Positions 1 to 7,474 of a DNA stretch of 9,165 nucleotides are shown piece by piece. Source of the stretch: an uncultured Bacilli bacterium. Its GTDB lineage: Bacteria > Bacillota_I > Bacilli_A > RF39 > UBA660. The stretch's first letter is position 1, and every line of letters starts with the position of its first letter. The notes beneath the pieces were generated by a model. The model had not been told where the DNA came from. It did not search any database and saw only the letters and a program-made list of their open reading frames with translations. Made by a program: the position numbers and the translations under genes. The stretch spans positions 640-9,804 of the forward strand of contig CAPQQE010000042.1 of the NCBI GenBank assembly GCA_948687865.1, in the 5' to 3' direction.

Positions 1-32
1 TTGATTTTATCTAATATCTCTTTATTAGACAT
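1..32 (-). CDS. Start of an unidentified gene, cut by the window edge
   Basis: Only the first ten codons are inside the window, reading MSNKEILDKI from an ATG at 32-30. The start is well supported: AGGAGGTG at 44-37 lies 4 nt upstream of the ATG, and a promoter-like pair lies further upstream at 60-88. Ten residues do not allow a function to be named. The gene has its own promoter, so it is probably not the tail of the recombinase transcript. It could be a host gene flanking a recombinase element or the first gene of that element's other side. Confidence 0.6.
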   Translation of the reverse strand, partial: MSNKEILDKI

Positions 33-59
33 AAAACACCTCCTATAAACGTTACTAAA

Positions 60-88
60 ATTATACTACTTTTTAATAATACAGTCTA
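60..88 (-). promoter_or_regulatory. Promoter for the partial gene at 1-32
   Basis: On the minus strand TAGACT (88-83; four of six matches to TTGACA) is followed after exactly 17 nt by a perfect TATAAT (65-60). Transcription would start near 53, giving a leader of about 20 nt that contains the AGGAGGTG ribosome site. This is a sigma-70/sigma-A type prediction from sequence only. Confidence 0.6.
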
Positions 89-98
89 CCTAGTTAGA
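85..98. promoter_or_regulatory. Imperfect palindrome over the -35 element, possible operator
   Basis: TCTACCTAGTTAGA is 12/14 self-complementary around a central CTAG, and it overlaps the -35 hexamer of the promoter at 60-88. A dyad here would suit a repressor or activator site. No regulator gene is visible in the window, so the role is inference, and short AT-rich dyads can arise by chance. Confidence 0.25.
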
Positions 99-244
99 TA
101 ATTTCTAAATAAATAAATGGGATGAAAATAATATAAAAACTGATAAAATTTAAAAGAGCAGGATAAGAAGTTTGTGCATCTTATGCAATTTAGCCCTTAT
201 TCCATAAGGAACTCTCTATACACAAATCTTATTTTGCACTTGCA

Positions 245-2229
<1,985 letters not shown>

Positions 2230-2243
2230 TCATTCCTCCTTTT

Positions 2244-2280
2244 TGATAAACTATTTTATCATTTTTTCTATAAATTACAA
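2244..2280 (-). promoter_or_regulatory. Candidate recombinase promoter with palindromic operator
   Basis: On the minus strand TTGTAA (2280-2275, formed by the last Leu codon and stop of the upstream gene) and TAAAAT (2258-2253) are spaced by 16 nt. The predicted start is near 2246, just before the ribosome site. The -10 lies inside a perfect palindrome, TGATAAA-ATAG-TTTATCA (2261-2244). A dyad covering a -10 element fits repression, perhaps by the recombinase or a small regulator, but could also be a weak mRNA hairpin. Both elements are imperfect matches. Confidence 0.35.
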
Positions 2281-2562
2281 TAAACTTGACTTTAAATATT
2301 CTTCTAAATCTTTAAATTTTATTTTCTTTTGGTAACCATTTATAAATATGTCATCACACTCATTAAATAACAAATAGTTATTACCATTAACCTTTAATAT
2401 ATGTGGCTTTGTATAAGCAATATTAGTGTTTTTAATATTAATAATTCTTCCATTAATTAGTTCATATTTAATACAAGCAAACTTACATATCATATCTACT
2501 TTCTTTTTTAATTCTTCACTTATTACAAGTTCTTTAGTTTCTATTGTCATATAATCACTCAT
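2275..2562 (-). CDS. Small protein of unknown function upstream of the recombinase
   Basis: I do not recognise this 95-aa product. It has no signal peptide or membrane segment. It is acidic/basic mixed and looks like a small soluble alpha/beta protein: an N-terminal helix-like stretch (SEELKKKVDMICKF, about 14-27), then strand-like segments (ELINGRIINI, HILKVNGNNYLLF), and a C-terminal helix (FKDLEEYLKSSLL). The start is uncertain. The ATG at 2562 directly abuts an AGAAGGG stretch with no spacer, while the second in-frame Met (codon 5, 2550) lies 12 nt beyond it; neither spacing is ideal. It is read toward the recombinase with a 48-nt gap. Small genes in this position can be directionality factors or regulators of the recombinase, but nothing in the sequence proves that. 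Confidence 0.6.
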   Translation of the reverse strand: MSDYMTIETKELVISEELKKKVDMICKFACIKYELINGRIINIKNTNIAYTKPHILKVNGNNYLLFNECDDIFINGYQKKIKFKDLEEYLKSSLL

Positions 2563-2579
2563 CCCTTCTTTGAAACAAC

Positions 2580-2604
2580 AAAAAAACTAACTATCTCTAG
2601 TTAG
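2580..2604 (-). terminator. Rho-independent terminator of tRNA-Leu
   Basis: On the minus strand a perfect 7-bp stem CTAACTA/TAGTTAG (2604-2587) with a 4-nt loop (GAGA) is followed by seven T (2586-2580). It lies 45 nt beyond the tRNA CCA end and just before the 95-aa gene. Read-through into that gene and the recombinase should therefore be limited. Confidence 0.8.
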
Positions 2605-2616
2605 CAATTTATTACT

Positions 2617-2635
2617 CTCAAACAAAAAGTTCGAG
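2617..2635. repeat. Hairpin between the tRNA 3' end and its terminator
   Basis: On the minus strand CTCGAAC (2635-2629) can pair with GTTTGAG (2623-2617) over 7 bp including one G-U, with a 5-T loop. It starts 13 nt after the tRNA CCA end. It may be part of the precursor processing trailer. It has no T-tract after it, so it is not a terminator itself. Confidence 0.4.
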
Positions 2636-2648
2636 TTTCCTATCTATA

Positions 2649-2734
2649 TGGTGCGAGAGATGGGAATCGAACCCACACTACCAAAGGTAAAAGGTGTTTG
2701 AGACCTTCGCGTCTACCTGTTCCGCCACTCTCGC
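2649..2734 (-). tRNA. tRNA-Leu, anticodon CAA (reads UUG)
   Basis: The 86-nt class II tRNA folds fully. The acceptor stem GCGAGAG/CTCTCGC is perfect (2734-2728 with 2659-2653), with discriminator A and an encoded CCA (2651-2649). The anticodon stem AAGGT/ACCTT encloses the loop CTCAAAC, giving anticodon CAA. A long variable arm (TACC/GGTA) typical of Leu is present, and the T arm GTGGG-TTCGATT-CCCAT is standard. It has its own promoter and terminator, so it is a single-gene unit between the L,D-transpeptidase gene and the recombinase region. Its 3' end faces the recombinase, an arrangement often seen at integration hot spots, although no duplicated tRNA end is present in the window. Confidence 0.96.
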
Positions 2735-2742
2735 ATAACTAA

Positions 2743-2770
2743 ATTATAACATATTAAAAAAAGATTTCAA
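2743..2770 (-). promoter_or_regulatory. Promoter of tRNA-Leu
   Basis: On the minus strand TTGAAA (2770-2765) and a perfect TATAAT (2748-2743) are 16 nt apart. The predicted start, about seven bases on, falls one to three bases before the mature tRNA 5' end at 2734, so the 5' leader would be very short. The -35 hexamer lies within the loop and 3' arm of the upstream terminator hairpin. Confidence 0.75.
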
Positions 2771-2781
2771 ATAGAAATCTT
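2756..2781 (-). terminator. Rho-independent terminator of the L,D-transpeptidase gene
   Basis: On the minus strand an 8-bp perfect stem AAGATTTC/GAAATCTT (2781-2774 with 2768-2761) with a 5-nt loop runs into five further T (2760-2756). It lies 7 nt after the stop codon. The stem is AT-rich, so termination may be only moderate. It overlaps the tRNA promoter. Confidence 0.75.
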
Positions 2782-2788
2782 AATTATT

Positions 2789-3739
2789 TTATTCTATATA
2801 TACTGGTGTCCCAATTTCAACCATATTATAAAGTTTAGAAACCTCTCCCCTTGGCATATTAACACATCCATGACTTCCATTATAAGTATAAATACTTCCA
2901 CCAAATCTACTTCTCCATGATGCATCATGTAATCCATATGAATTTCCTTTAAAAGCTATCCAGTAACTTACAAAACTCTCATAATCTGCACCTTTTAATG
3001 TTACATTTCTAGATTTCCTAAGTACACTATAAGTTCCTCTTGGAGTTGGCGATGAACCCCTCATTCCAGTAACAATATCAGTAATTAATACTAATTTATT
3101 TTTCTCATAATAATACAATTTTTGCTCACTAATGCTAACTCTTATATATGATAATTTATTTTTTGCATCAACTGTAACTTTTATATTCTTTTTAGTTTCA
3201 TTATTACTTGAATCTTTAACGGAATATGTTATATTATAAACTCCTGCTTTAGTTATATCAACATCTGAGTGAACTCTAACTCTATTTGTTATATCACCAT
3301 CTATATTATCTAATGCATTAAATACAGGCATATTATATACCTCATTTATATATAAATATATTTCATCCTCACTATCTATATTGATTACTGGACTAACAAA
3401 ATCTTTAACTACTATTTTTCTTTTTAATATTTTCTTTATAAATAATGTTTTATATTCTAATACATAACTAACTTCATAAATACCAATTTTACTTGTATCG
3501 ACATTAGATATTATTCTTACTTTATTTTTAACATTTTTACCATTAATAGTTGATACAAATCCAGGTTCTTCATATTTAGAATCAAGTTCTAAATTCATAA
3601 CTTTTTCACCATTTAAATAAAATGTTGTGGTATTATATATATTTCTTACACTTATATATACTAAAAATAATAATATAACAAAAAGAAATATTATTAAGGC
3701 ACGTACCATCAAGATATTTTTTTTATTTATGTTTTCCAC
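2789..3739 (-). CDS. Membrane-anchored L,D-transpeptidase (YkuD) with two Ig-like domains
   Basis: The product should cross-link or modify peptidoglycan outside the membrane, making 3-3 cross-links from tetrapeptide donors through a cysteine thioester. From the GTG start (316 aa) the order is: a short cytoplasmic N-terminus, one hydrophobic anchor (about 13-32), two bacterial Ig-like domains of the DUF5011 type (about 38-113 and 116-191), then a YkuD catalytic domain (about 196-316). In the catalytic domain HD lies at 271-272 and SHGCVNMPR at 289-297, with nucleophile Cys292. I chose the GTG at 3739 because AGGTGG (3749-3744) sits 4 nt before it, whereas the longer reading from ATG 3766 has no ribosome site. 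The two Ig-like domains probably hold the catalytic domain away from the membrane. The gene stands alone between the gat terminator and its own terminator. Its substrate is inferred from the family. Confidence 0.9.
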   Translation of the reverse strand: MENINKKNILMVRALIIFLFVILLFLVYISVRNIYNTTTFYLNGEKVMNLELDSKYEEPGFVSTINGKNVKNKVRIISNVDTSKIGIYEVSYVLEYKTLFIKKILKRKIVVKDFVSPVINIDSEDEIYLYINEVYNMPVFNALDNIDGDITNRVRVHSDVDITKAGVYNITYSVKDSSNNETKKNIKVTVDAKNKLSYIRVSISEQKLYYYEKNKLVLITDIVTGMRGSSPTPRGTYSVLRKSRNVTLKGADYESFVSYWIAFKGNSYGLHDASWRSRFGGSIYTYNGSHGCVNMPRGEVSKLYNMVEIGTPVYIE

Positions 3740-3743
3740 ATTA

Positions 3744-3749
3744 CCACCT
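3744..3749 (-). promoter_or_regulatory. Ribosome binding site that sets the GTG start of the L,D-transpeptidase
   Basis: AGGTGG followed by TAAT and GTG is the only Shine-Dalgarno-like site near the gene start. It lies inside the first codons of the longer reading from ATG 3766, arguing that those first nine codons are untranslated leader. Confidence 0.55.
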
Positions 3750-3775
3750 AGTATATATAATAACATATTGTAATT

Positions 3776-3812
3776 AAAAATAAAATAAAAAGATATAAAT
3801 TTATACCTTTTT
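3776..3812 (-). terminator. Terminator of the aspS-NUDIX-gatCAB operon
   Basis: On the minus strand an 11-bp stem (3812-3802 with 3797-3787, one G-T pair) has arms AAAAAGGTATA and TATATCTTTTT and the loop AATT. It starts within the gatB stop codon and is followed by the T-rich run ATTTTATTTTT (3786-3776). It is mostly A-T pairs, so it is weaker than a GC-rich terminator, but it fits an AT-rich genome. The A-rich 5' arm could also act on the opposite strand, where no gene is visible. Confidence 0.65.
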
Positions 3813-5277
3813 ATGAAACTAATCCTTCTAATTTTTTAGCAAGCATATCTCTTGCAATCGCAGGATTTGCTTTACCTTTAGTTTTTTTCATTACTTGTCC
3901 TACGAAATAATCTAATATTCTAGGATTTTGTGGATCATAAGTTTTAGCCTGATCTATATTTTCATTTATTACTTCATCAATAACACTTTCTATTTCAGAA
4001 GTATCAGTTATTTGCATCATACCTTCATCTTCTACTACTTTCTTAGGAGTTTTTTTATCTTCTATACATTTATAAAATACGTCTTTACCTTGCTTTGATG
4101 ATATTGTTTTTGATTCAATTAAATCTATTAATTCTTTTAACATCTCAGGAGTCATAAAGAAATCTTTAATTGATATTTCATTATAATTTAAATAACTAAG
4201 TATCATACCATTTACCCAGTTCGCAGCCTGTTTTTTATCACATCCTAAACTTACACACTTTTCAAAATAATCACTATTTGCTTTTTCTTTTACAAGTATA
4301 GATGCATCATAATCACTTAAATTATATTCATTAATATATTTTTTCTTTCTATCATATGAAAGCATTGGAATACTTTCTCTTATTTCATCAAGCCACTCTT
4401 TACTTATTTTATATTTAGGAATATTTGGTTCAACAAAATATTTATAATCAATCGCATCAACTTTACTTCTCATTGAAATTGTTGTACCAGACTCTTCATC
4501 CCATCTTCTTGTTTCTTGAACTACTTTATCATATTCTCCGTTATCTTTTAACTTACTTTGTCTTTTAATTTCATAATTAATAGAATCTCTTACTCCCCCA
4601 AAAGAATTAACATTTTTAATCTCAACTTTTGTTCCCCAGTTTTTAGGATCATTTTCATCTAGGCCTTCATCCATAATAGATACATTAACATCGCATCTAA
4701 TTTGACCTTTTTTAGAATCTGCTTCTGATATATCTAAATACTGATAAACGCTTCTCATATGTTCTAGAAAAGCAACTGCTTCATCTGCGGCATGAAAATC
4801 TGGTTCTGTTACGAGTTCAAGAAGCGGTACACCTGCTCTATTATAATCAATAGTTGTAGTATCATACAAATGATCTGATGATGCAGCATCTTCTTCTAAA
4901 TGTAAATTATTTACCCTAACTCTTTTTTCTTCCCCATTACATTCATAATCTACATAACCATATATTCCAACTGGTATTGGTTTAGTCTCTTGTGTTAATT
5001 GAAAGCCCTTTGGAAGATCTGGATAATAATAATTTTTTCTCTCAAAATACATATATTCTGGCTGAGTACAATTTAAAACCATACTTGTCATTAAAGCCAT
5101 TTTTACTGCTTCTTTATTAACTACTGGAAGAATACCAGGAAAGGCCATATCAACAGGTCTTATGTTAGTATTAGGAAGTTTTGAATAATTATTAGCTGCA
5201 CTTGAAAATACCTTCGAATTAGTTTCGCTAACTTCACAGTGCATCTCAAGACCTATTTTTGCTAAATATTTACTCAT
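3811..5277 (-). CDS. gatB: Aspartyl/glutamyl-tRNA amidotransferase subunit B
   Basis: GatB is the tRNA-binding and kinase subunit of GatCAB. It phosphorylates the Asp or Glu on mischarged tRNA(Asn) or tRNA(Gln) and uses ammonia from GatA to form the amide. The 488-aa protein is full length for the family. Family motifs are in order: IGLEMHCEVSETNSKVFS (8-25), the Pro/Asp-rich segment RPVDMAFPGILPVVNK (40-55), RKNYYYPDLPKGFQ (80-93), the catalytic HLEEDA (126-131), GQIRCDVNVS (191-200), KNVNSF and QETRRWDEESG (255-264). The C-terminal helical tRNA-binding (YqeY-like) domain covers about 330-488 and includes VGQVMKKTKGKANP. The start overlaps the end of gatA by 8 nt. Its ribosome site AGGAGGTGA (5291-5283) is inside the gatA C-terminal codons, which suggests coupled translation. 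It is the last gene before the terminator. Confidence 0.97.
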   Translation of the reverse strand: MSKYLAKIGLEMHCEVSETNSKVFSSAANNYSKLPNTNIRPVDMAFPGILPVVNKEAVKMALMTSMVLNCTQPEYMYFERKNYYYPDLPKGFQLTQETKPIPVGIYGYVDYECNGEEKRVRVNNLHLEEDAASSDHLYDTTTIDYNRAGVPLLELVTEPDFHAADEAVAFLEHMRSVYQYLDISEADSKKGQIRCDVNVSIMDEGLDENDPKNWGTKVEIKNVNSFGGVRDSINYEIKRQSKLKDNGEYDKVVQETRRWDEESGTTISMRSKVDAIDYKYFVEPNIPKYKISKEWLDEIRESIPMLSYDRKKKYINEYNLSDYDASILVKEKANSDYFEKCVSLGCDKKQAANWVNGMILSYLNYNEISIKDFFMTPEMLKELIDLIESKTISSKQGKDVFYKCIEDKKTPKKVVEDEGMMQITDTSEIESVIDEVINENIDQAKTYDPQNPRILDYFVGQVMKKTKGKANPAIARDMLAKKLEGLVS

Positions 5278-6733
5278 TTATATCACCTCCTGCGATTTGA
5301 TTTTTATAATTCATAGTACTTTCTAAAGCATAAGCAATATTAAGTACATTTTCATCATCATAGCAGTTACCTGTTATATTAACTCCTACTGGCATATTAT
5401 CTATAAATCCATTTGGAATTGTAATTGATGGGAATCCACCATAGTTACCAACTTGTAAATGTTCATCAAGTGCTGATAACTCCTTCGATAAAATATCTTT
5501 AGATCCTTTAAGAGGTTTTGCTGGCCCAATACCAACAGGAAGAATAACAGCATCATATTTTTTATATAACTCTTTCCATTTATCAACAAGTAATCTTCTT
5601 ACCCTTTGCGCATTTCTAAAATATCTTTCTTGGTTTTGTGATTGAAGTACATATGACCCTATTACAAATCTTCTTTTAATAAGAGGTGAAAAACCTTTTG
5701 TTCTATGATCTTTCATCATATCTATGTAATTATCTCCTTCTCCTCTTGGACCGAATATAATACCTGTTAAATTAGACATATTACTCGTTGCTTCTGCACA
5801 TGCTATAACTATATATACGGATGCAGATGCATTAAGTAATGTTTGATCTACGGATACCTCATGCACTTCTATTCCAATTTCTCTACATTTATCCACTGTT
5901 TTCATAAAGTTTTGTAAATGATTTTTTAATTCACTACTAGCATTTGGATAATTATTTATATCACATAATTCTTTTATATAACAAAGTTTTTTACCTTTTA
6001 CATCACCAGTTAAAGATTCTCTTAAATGAATATTAGATGAATCCCAGCTAGTCATATCATTTTTATCAATGCCTTTCATATTATCAACTACAATAGCAGC
6101 ATCTTCTACACTTCTAGTTAATACACCTAGATGATCCAAACTTGATGCATAAGCAAATAATCCATATCTACTTATCATTCCATATGTTGGTTTGTATCCG
6201 ACAATACCACAGTATGCCGCTGGTTTTCTAATTGAATCACCTGAATCAGATCCTGTTGCATATGGATAAACACCTGCTGCTACTGCTGCTGCAGATCCTG
6301 CACTACTTCCTGCACACATTCTAGTTTTATCCCATGGATTAGTTACTACTCCTGTATGACAAGTTGTTCCTGTTCCTCCCATGCCAAATTCATCCATAGC
6401 AGTTTTATTAACAAATACAGCACCTGCTTCTTTTAATTTAGTAACTGCAGTCGCATCAAAAAATGGAACATAATCTTTTAATGTATTACTAGAACCTGTT
6501 GAAAGTATTCCTTTTGTTGAATAGTTATCCTTAAGTCCACAAGGTATACCTGATAATAAGTTATCTGTAATATCTACTTCTTTCGCATCATCTATTATAG
6601 TTACAAAGGCATTATTTTCATTTTGAACTTTGTGGGATAGTTCTAGTGATTCATCTATTAATTCTTTAGAAGTTACTTCACCTTTTTTAAGCATACTATG
6701 AAGTTCTTCTATACTTTTATTCATATATTTCAT
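5270..6733 (-). CDS. gatA: Aspartyl/glutamyl-tRNA amidotransferase subunit A (glutaminase)
   Basis: GatA is the amidase-signature subunit that releases ammonia from glutamine and passes it to GatB. The 487-aa length is normal. The Ser-cisSer-Lys triad is present: Lys68 in GIPCGLKDN, cis-Ser143 in AGSSAGSAAAVAAG, and nucleophile Ser167; the 24-residue gap between the two serines matches the family. The nucleophile motif reads GSDSGDSIRKPA, with Asp166 where the usual form is GSDTGGSIR, and the cis-Ser loop has two Gly-to-Ala changes (141 and 145). These could be a lineage variant; the rest, including CGIVGYKPTYG (175-185) and ASSLDHLG, is well conserved. The gatC stop and gatA start overlap as TAATG, and a GGTGGTGGGTG stretch upstream can act as ribosome site. 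A second Met at codon 4 is a possible alternative start. Confidence 0.96.
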   Translation of the reverse strand: MKYMNKSIEELHSMLKKGEVTSKELIDESLELSHKVQNENNAFVTIIDDAKEVDITDNLLSGIPCGLKDNYSTKGILSTGSSNTLKDYVPFFDATAVTKLKEAGAVFVNKTAMDEFGMGGTGTTCHTGVVTNPWDKTRMCAGSSAGSAAAVAAGVYPYATGSDSGDSIRKPAAYCGIVGYKPTYGMISRYGLFAYASSLDHLGVLTRSVEDAAIVVDNMKGIDKNDMTSWDSSNIHLRESLTGDVKGKKLCYIKELCDINNYPNASSELKNHLQNFMKTVDKCREIGIEVHEVSVDQTLLNASASVYIVIACAEATSNMSNLTGIIFGPRGEGDNYIDMMKDHRTKGFSPLIKRRFVIGSYVLQSQNQERYFRNAQRVRRLLVDKWKELYKKYDAVILPVGIGPAKPLKGSKDILSKELSALDEHLQVGNYGGFPSITIPNGFIDNMPVGVNITGNCYDDENVLNIAYALESTMNYKNQIAGGDINE

Positions 6734-7035
6734 TATTCACCCACCACCTTTGGAACTTCTACTTCTCTACCATTATGTCTATCACAATTAGATAGTAAAT
6801 CATCTATAGGAACAGATTCTTCTGCTATATCTTCCCTTAGTTCATACTCAAAATCATCAAGAGTATGTGTCATTGGTTCTACTTTTTCAATACCTTCTAT
6901 TTCATTTATAGTATTTATTGTTTCATCTATTATTTCAAATTCATCTAGAACCATTTTATTTTCTTCGTCTGTTAAACCTATTAATAATTTATCTGCTAAA
7001 TCATCCACTATTTCTTTTGTAAATTTATTATTCAT
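6733..7035 (-). CDS. gatC: Aspartyl/glutamyl-tRNA amidotransferase subunit C
   Basis: GatC is the small belt subunit that wraps and stabilises the GatA-GatB interface. The 100-aa length and the C-terminal motif series EPMTHTLDDFEYELREDIAEE (53-73) and the REVEVPKVVGE end match the family, where the usual pattern is P-H-L-LR-D and VPK. The N-terminal half is an acidic helix pair, as expected. GAGAGG upstream of the ATG at 7035 is an acceptable ribosome site with a 9-nt spacer. The gene follows the NUDIX gene by 14 nt and its stop overlaps the gatA start by one base. Confidence 0.93.
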   Translation of the reverse strand: MNNKFTKEIVDDLADKLLIGLTDEENKMVLDEFEIIDETINTINEIEGIEKVEPMTHTLDDFEYELREDIAEESVPIDDLLSNCDRHNGREVEVPKVVGE

Positions 7036-7049
7036 ATTACTAATCCTCT

Positions 7050-7472
7050 CTATTTGTTTTTTTCTAAATATTTGTCTATAAAATTCTTTGTTGGAGTATA
7101 TATATTATCTGGTAATTCACTTAATTCAAACCATTTCCATTCACTATGTTTTGTAGGTTCTAAATTTATTAATTCTCCGCTATATTTGTTAGCAATTATT
7201 TGAATTGTTATATAATGTCTATCTTTTTGTATATCATCAGATGCTGAAAATATCTCTAAATCCGATATATCAAGATTAGTCTCTTCTTTAACTTCTCTTA
7301 TTGCTCCTTCAAACATTGTTTCATTATACTCTTGTTTACCACCTGGAAATGTCCAAGAACCTGGTTCATAAACTCCACCTGTATCAACAGCATTATTACA
7401 TCTATGACCAAGTAGTACTTTATTTCCATCTTTTATCATTATTCCAAGCCCAATTTTTATATAATTATTCAT
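7050..7472 (-). CDS. NUDIX hydrolase, NUDT15/AtNUDX1-like
   Basis: This 140-aa protein is one NUDIX domain that hydrolyses a nucleoside diphosphate linked to another group, often a (d)NTP or damaged nucleotide. The NUDIX box runs from Gly45 through Glu51 and Arg59-Glu60 to Glu63-Glu64, reading GKQEYNE...REVKEETNL. The metal-binding glutamates are all present, while the usual Gly before the final hydrophobic residue is Asn66. The preceding EPGSWTFPGGK, the HYITIQ strand (about 86-91) and EWKWFELSELPDNIYTPTKNF (about 111-131) resemble the NUDT15/AtNUDX1 type. The substrate cannot be told from sequence. Its ribosome site AAGGAGG (7486-7480) lies in the end of aspS, and it starts 2 nt after the aspS stop. 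The stop codon is TAG, whereas the other genes whose stops I checked end in TAA. Its place between aspS and gatC is unexpected and may be only co-transcription. Confidence 0.92.
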   Translation of the reverse strand: MNNYIKIGLGIMIKDGNKVLLGHRCNNAVDTGGVYEPGSWTFPGGKQEYNETMFEGAIREVKEETNLDISDLEIFSASDDIQKDRHYITIQIIANKYSGELINLEPTKHSEWKWFELSELPDNIYTPTKNFIDKYLEKNK

Positions 7473-7474
7473 AA

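Noticed and set aside
2649..2734. tRNA-Leu as the attachment site, with its 3' end duplicated across the element
   Set aside because: I could not find a second copy of the tRNA 3' end in 1-366. A distal copy outside the window cannot be excluded.
3751..3785. Promoter for the L,D-transpeptidase gene
   Set aside because: A TATTAT or TATATA -10 is present around 3752-3762, but no acceptable -35 lies at 16-18 nt. The stretch is so AT-rich that the match has little weight.
5401..5589. 62-codon open frame on the minus strand
   Set aside because: It is an alternate frame inside gatA, and the gatA frame is fully conserved there.
6698..7081. 127-codon open frame on the plus strand
   Set aside because: It lies antisense over gatC and its neighbours, has a Ser/Ile-rich low-complexity product, and is explained by the codon pattern of the real genes.
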